Source of the DNA: Sipunculus nudus
Lineage: Eukaryota > Annelida > Sipuncula > Golfingiida > Sipunculidae
NCBI GenBank assembly: GCA_026874595.1
Contig: CM049309.1
Coordinates: forward strand, 30,199,033-30,263,032
Length of the DNA stretch: 64,000 nt
Direction: 5' to 3'
Within the stretch, counting starts at the first letter, position 1. The number at the start of each line of letters is the position of its first letter. The notes beneath the pieces were generated by a model. The model ran no database searches. It had not been told where the DNA came from and worked only from the letters and a program-made list of their open reading frames with translations. Positions 59,420 through 64,000 of this stretch are shown piece by piece. The translations under genes were made by a program, and so were the position numbers.

Positions 59420-61495
59420 AGAATAATATGACTTCAAATCGATTTTTTTCTGTTATTATATGAAACGGTTTTTAGACTTAGTTTCTATCTGACAGCAACG
59501 GCTATGCCAAAGAAAAATATTTGTAGAATATATGAATAAATAATGGTAAATTCTTTTTTACGTTGTTGTAAAGTTTTTATTCTTCAGTCCGGCATTGAGA
59601 ACTTCTGAATATAGTGGCGTTGTGCAAACAAAAAAAACTACCATACAAGCTATGTTTCAAGTGTCAGCGGCCTTATGACAGGAATTCACAAACAGGAGTT
59701 CACCAAAAGGACTGTTCACCGCGGCCGGCCATATGGGCAGTGTGGGCCTAGGTCACAATGAGAAATAGGTCCTCGGTTTCCATGATCGTAATCAAATTGC
59801 CCCGGCAGCCAAGTGAGACCGGCGTTTATGTAACAAATGTCAATACGACATATTAAATTAGGAAGTGCAGCGTAACAGGCACTCTCAGCTTTCACTCTGG
59901 CAATGGAGAAATGTCATCTTTAGACAAACGAAGGCGAGGAATAAAGACCACGTCCATAACATAAGAGTTACCCACATTTACAAATCCTCTCAGAGTTAAA
60001 AAAAATAATATCTATTGAACCTATAACTTAACGCTTGACTAAAAAAAGATTTAATAAAAGTTTATTCTGTGGGCGATCTTGAAACAAGTTTATTTCTTAC
60101 TTTTTGATAAAGATTGCGTTGAGTTGTTTTTTTCTAGAAAAAAAAAACACATTAGAAGAGAAGACAGACTTAAACGAAAAGTACATATTTATTGCTGGGA
60201 GTTATGTGTGTAGGTTAAGATAGGTGTCAGATTGTATTTTAATTTGTGGTTGTTTGTTTTTGTAGCATTAAAAAGTAGGTGTGTGTATGGATGCGGATGT
60301 CGAAAAGTCAATGTGTGGGCGTTTAGGTGTAAAAATGTTCGGGTGTGTGGGTGTCAAACGGTATGTGGATGTGTGGGTGTAGGCGTCAAATTACCGTCTG
60401 CTCGGAACCCCCCCCCCCCCCCCCCCAGACACACACACAACTGGACGAGTAGACGTCGCCCTGGCGCCATTAACCCTATAAAACTCTCCAAGCTCTTAAC
60501 TACACAGCCGCGACTTGGTAAAAGCGGTAAGGATCATGCAGGGAACACTGAATACGAACTGAAAATTTTAACAGTGGAAAAAAATCATATTTTCAACGCA
60601 AAACGTATACTCAGTTGGTGGTAGAATTATATAGCTAGTACAGGTACACCATACACTGCGACACGTCTCCGTCTCCGTCACAGTCATTACAGATATAAGC
60701 ATCAAACATCGTCCATGATCATGAACAAAAAAAAAATCATTGTTTAAAGGTAAAAAAATACGGCTTGTCTGATAAAGCTCAATCGGTATAAACTTTGGAA
60801 CATTATTAAAAATACCTGCTGAACTTGTTTATCATATCTGTCTGACCCCGAGTCATGAACGAAGCAGACTGCAGAATGTAGTCAGCTCCACTATGACACA
60901 ATATTGTTTCTGGTCATAAACAGAAGCAGGTTTACCATAAACACCATTAATATGAGTTTTTGAACTTATACATAAACTTTTAAAAGATCTAGTTGAAAAA
61001 AAATGTATTTGTTCAGATGGTATCTAACTAATTGATTAATAACTTTAAATAAAGGCTTTAGCTTAAATAAACATTTGTACAGATTCTTTTCAGAAATTGA
61101 TTTATGACTGACTTCACATTTTTGGTCTTTAGGATAAGTTCATTAGGCTTCCAAGCTGATTCTTTATCAGTCTCGCCTGTGTATAGTTACTCTCATGCAC
61201 AAAAGTACAATGAGTGATATATTCATATTGGAAACACATACTCCAAGTTGTCTTCAAGTATTTTTCTGTACAAGCCATGCAGTCAAGTGCTAAAATTTTC
61301 ATAATCAACAACAAGTTGAAGGAGGGGCTTACACGCATTCAGTAGATTACCGTCATCTCGATCTCTGTGAAAGACGTTAGTCAGTCCTCACATATTTGTT
61401 CTGTTTTCTTGAAATATATTTCTTGAAAGCAATAATTTTTATTGATTTACCATAATGTTTAAAAGTTTGAAATTTGACCAAAAACCTCTTGGCTC
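59420..61495. other. no gene seen
   Basis: Includes a GTGTGGGTGT-rich stretch (60280-60400) and a C-run (60408-60426). The 130-codon frame across them is low-complexity and not credible. Confidence 0.5.
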
Positions 61496-61499
61496 TCTG

Positions 61500-63295
61500 G
61501 CTCTCTCAAAGCACAGGAACAAGGGCTAGAGTCCATCTCAAAGCATGAGAGAGCACGGGAGCTAGGGCTACAGTTCGTCTCAAAGCATGAGAGAGTACGG
61601 GAGCTAGGGCAAGAGTCCGTCTCAAAGCAGGAGAGAGCACGGGAGCTAAGGCTAGAGTCCGTCTTAAAGCATGAGAGAGTACGGGAGCAAGGGCTAGAGT
61701 CCGTCTCAAAGCATGAGAGAGTACGGGAGCTGGGGCTAGAGTCCGTCTCAAAGCATGAGAGAGTACGGGAGCTAGGGCTAGAGTCCGTCTGAAAGCATGA
61801 GAGAGTACGGGAGCTAGGGCTAGAGTCCGTCTCAAAGCATGAGAGAGTACGGGAGCTAGGGCTAGAGTCCGTCTGAAAGCATGAGAGAGTACGGGAGCTA
61901 GGGCTAGAGTCCGTCTGAAAGCATGAGAGAGTACGGGAGCTAGGGCTAGAGTCCGTCTCAAAGCATGAGAGAGTACGGGAGCTAGGGCTAGAGTCCGTCC
62001 TAAAGCATGAGAGAGTACGGGAGCTAGGGCTAGAGTCCGTCTCAAAGCAAGAGAGAGTACGGGAGCTAGGGCTAGAGTTCGTCTCAAAGCATGAGAGAGT
62101 ACGGGAGCTAGGGCTAGAGTCCGTCTCGAAGCATGAGAGAGTACGGGAGCTAGGGCTAAAGTCCGTCTCGAAGCATGAGAGAGTACGGGAGCTAGGGCTA
62201 GAGTTCGTCTCAAAGCATGAGAGAGCACGGGAGCTGGGGTTAGAGTCCGTCTCAAAGCATGAGAGAGCACGGGAGCTAAGGCTAGAGTCCGTCTTAAAGC
62301 ATGAGAGAGTACGGGAGCTAGGGCTAGAGTCCGTCTCAAAGCATGAGAGAGTACGGGAGCTAGGGCTAGAGTTCGTCTCAAAGCAAGAGAGAGTACGGGA
62401 GCTAGGGCTAGAGTCCGTCCTAAAGCATGAGAGAGTACGGGAGCTAGGGCTAGAGTCCGTCTGAAAGCATGAGAGAGTACGGGAGCTAGGGCTAGAGTCC
62501 GTCTCAAAGCATGAGAGAGTACGGGAGCTAGGGCTAGAGTTCGTCTCAAAGCATGAGAGAGCACGGGAGCTGGGGTTAGAGTCCGTCTCAAAGCATGAGA
62601 GAGCACGGGAGCTAAGGCTAGAGTCCGTCTTAAAGCATGAGAGAGTACGGGAGCTAGGGCTAGAGTTCGTCTCAAAGCATTAGAGAGCACGGGAGCTAAG
62701 GCTAGAGTCCGTCTCAAAGCATGAGAGAGTACGGGAGCTAGGGCTAGAGTTTGTCTCAAAGCATGAGAGAGTACGGGAGCTAGGGCTAGAGTCCGTCCTA
62801 AAGCATGAGAGAGCACGGGAGCTAGGGCTAGAGTCCGTCTCAAAGCATGAGAGAGCACGGGAGCTAGGGCTAGAGTCCGTCTCAAAGCATGAGAGAGTAC
62901 GGGAGCTAGGGCTAGAGTTCGTCTCAAAGCATGAGAGAGCACGGGAGCTAAGGCTAGAGTTCGTTTCAAAGCATGAGAGAGCACGGGAGCTATGGCTAGA
63001 GTCCGTCTTCAAATATGAGAGAGTACGGGAGCTAGGGCTAGAGTTCGTCTCAAAGCATGAGAGAGCACGGGAGCTAAGGCTAGAGTCCGTCTCAAAGCAT
63101 GAGAGAGCACGGGAGCTAGGGCTAGAGTCCGTCTTAAAGCATGAGAGAGTACGGGAGCTAGTGCTAGAGTCCGCTTAAAGCATGAGAGAGCACGGGAGCT
63201 ATGGCTAGAGTTCGTTTCAAAGCATGAGAGAGCACGTGAGCTAAGGCTAGAGTCCGTCTCAAAGCATGAGAGAGCACGTGAGCTAAGGCTAGAAT
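61500..63295 (-). repeat. 42-bp minisatellite, about 42 units
   Basis: Plus-strand landmarks are AGCATGAGAGAGTACGGGAG, CTAGGGCTAGAG and TCCGTCTCAA. Polymorphic positions (GTAC/GCAC, CTAGGG/CTAAGG/CTGGGG, TCCGTC/TTCGTC, CTCAA/CTGAA/CTTAA) recur in blocks, for example the run at 62041-62270 resembles that at 62480-62650. The unit is 14 codons long and lacks stops in several frames, which gives a 492-codon minus-strand frame (62984-61506) of the repeat LSHALRRTLALAPV. No flanking exon signals support translation. Confidence 0.95.
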
Positions 63296-64000
63296 TGTTA
63301 TAATTGGGTAGCAATATCTGGATAGTTGACATGTATAGCGGTTTCATGAAAATGGCTAAAAAAATAGCTAAACGTTGTGCTGATATCTTCAGGCTTGAAC
63401 GAAAACAGGGACTGTACCTTTCCATTTGATTCTTATTTATATAACCACGATTAAAGTCGAGATGTAATCTATATGAACTACAGTTATTCTCTAACTGGGC
63501 AGGGTGTCTAAGTGGAACTGTGAGAGAGAGAGAGGAGTTCTGACTTTTAAATAGTTATTAATTAATATATTGAGAGCTCATAAAAAAATCCCTAGAATCC
63601 ACACATACAAAAATCCTTTTGCTATATTAATAATAAAACGAACATCAGTTATATAAAAATGTGAAACGTCTGAGTTATCAATCAGGCTGGTTATTACTAA
63701 ATACCCATTTGTAAATTGTTGCTCACCAAAACCGTATTGCACAAGGTCAAACAGTTTGAATGCAGTATCAATAGTTCCGGTATGCTCAAGTTGAAGAAGA
63801 AATACACGCCTCACAGTTCCTATTATCTTCGCGTATTATATCTACTGTGGGGCTGTTACTATGCTACAGGATTATATCCAGACTGTATTACTCCGCGCTG
63901 GGCTACTTAGTGTGTGTCTGAGTGGTCCAATAACAGGAATGAAGTCTTCTGCCTGATACAATTTCCATAGTAACTTAGTTATCTTTTACGTTTTTGGCTT
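63296..64000. other. no gene seen
   Basis: Unique AT-rich sequence. A 78-codon minus-strand frame (63814-63578) contains a donor-like GTGAGC after VQYGFG but is not recognised. Confidence 0.45.

Noticed and set aside
60232-60624. 130-codon frame with a Cys/Gly/Val-rich start
   Set aside because: It crosses a GTGTGGGTGT-rich stretch and a C-homopolymer; low-complexity composition explains the Cys residues.
61506-62984. 492-codon minus-strand frame as a structural repeat protein
   Set aside because: It is entirely the 42-bp array, other frames are open too, and no start context or domain was found. Kept as a repeat, with a test proposed.
63578-63814. 78-codon minus-strand frame with a donor-like site
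   Set aside because: No acceptor of quality, no family, AT-rich codon use like the surrounding DNA.

Overview
This is eukaryotic, AT-rich, intron-rich DNA. It has split genes with canonical GT-AG junctions, many (AT)n microsatellites, at least a dozen minisatellite arrays and decayed retrotransposons. A multi-copy neuropeptide precursor with KR/RR cleavage sites, a peptide-type GPCR and very dense tandem repeats suggest a lophotrochozoan, most likely a mollusc. That assignment is inference. No prokaryotic features, rRNA genes, tRNA genes or CRISPR arrays were seen.

Two protein genes can be supported by phase-compatible exon chaining, both on the minus strand. (1) A rhodopsin-like GPCR occupies the left third. 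An N-terminal extracellular exon (10167-10299), a TM1 exon (8943-9111) and a TM2-TM3 exon (1183-1383) join in perfect phase, and the gene runs off the left edge. A possible leader exon lies at 15176-15226. (2) A secreted neuropeptide precursor of 216 residues is encoded by a signal-peptide exon (35193-35336) and a peptide exon (29650-30167). A possible TATA promoter and untranslated first exon lie near 43357-43456. The precursor yields four related non-amidated peptides sharing the core GDIG followed by two hydrophobic or aromatic residues, plus one probable amidated peptide. I do not recognise the family, and this is the most interesting item in the window.

Region by region: 1-10300 is the GPCR gene. 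Its 7.6-kb intron holds a 61-bp minisatellite with higher-order structure and a decayed Ty3/gypsy gag and integrase remnant. 10300-16470 has two small repeat families and no supported gene apart from the possible leader exon. 16475-23061 is a broken Ty3/gypsy-type element lying in an (AT)n tract. Its integrase lies upstream of its reverse transcriptase (Gmr1-like order), and two younger LTR-like insertions with 5-bp target duplications have split it. 23.6-26.2 kb holds duplicated G-rich repeat units and a LINE tail. 28.0-28.7 kb is an exact 337-bp tandem duplication. 29.6-43.5 kb is the neuropeptide gene, with 30-bp palindromic and 55-bp arrays in its long first intron. 43.5-64 kb is mostly repeats: 37-, 74-, 21-, 35-, 43-, 40- and 42-bp arrays and a 1.1-kb pogo/Tigger-like DNA transposon flanked by TA. 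It also holds two isolated open exons of unknown function.

The receptor and the peptide precursor lie about 20 kb apart on the same strand. Nothing in the sequence shows that they are a ligand-receptor pair.
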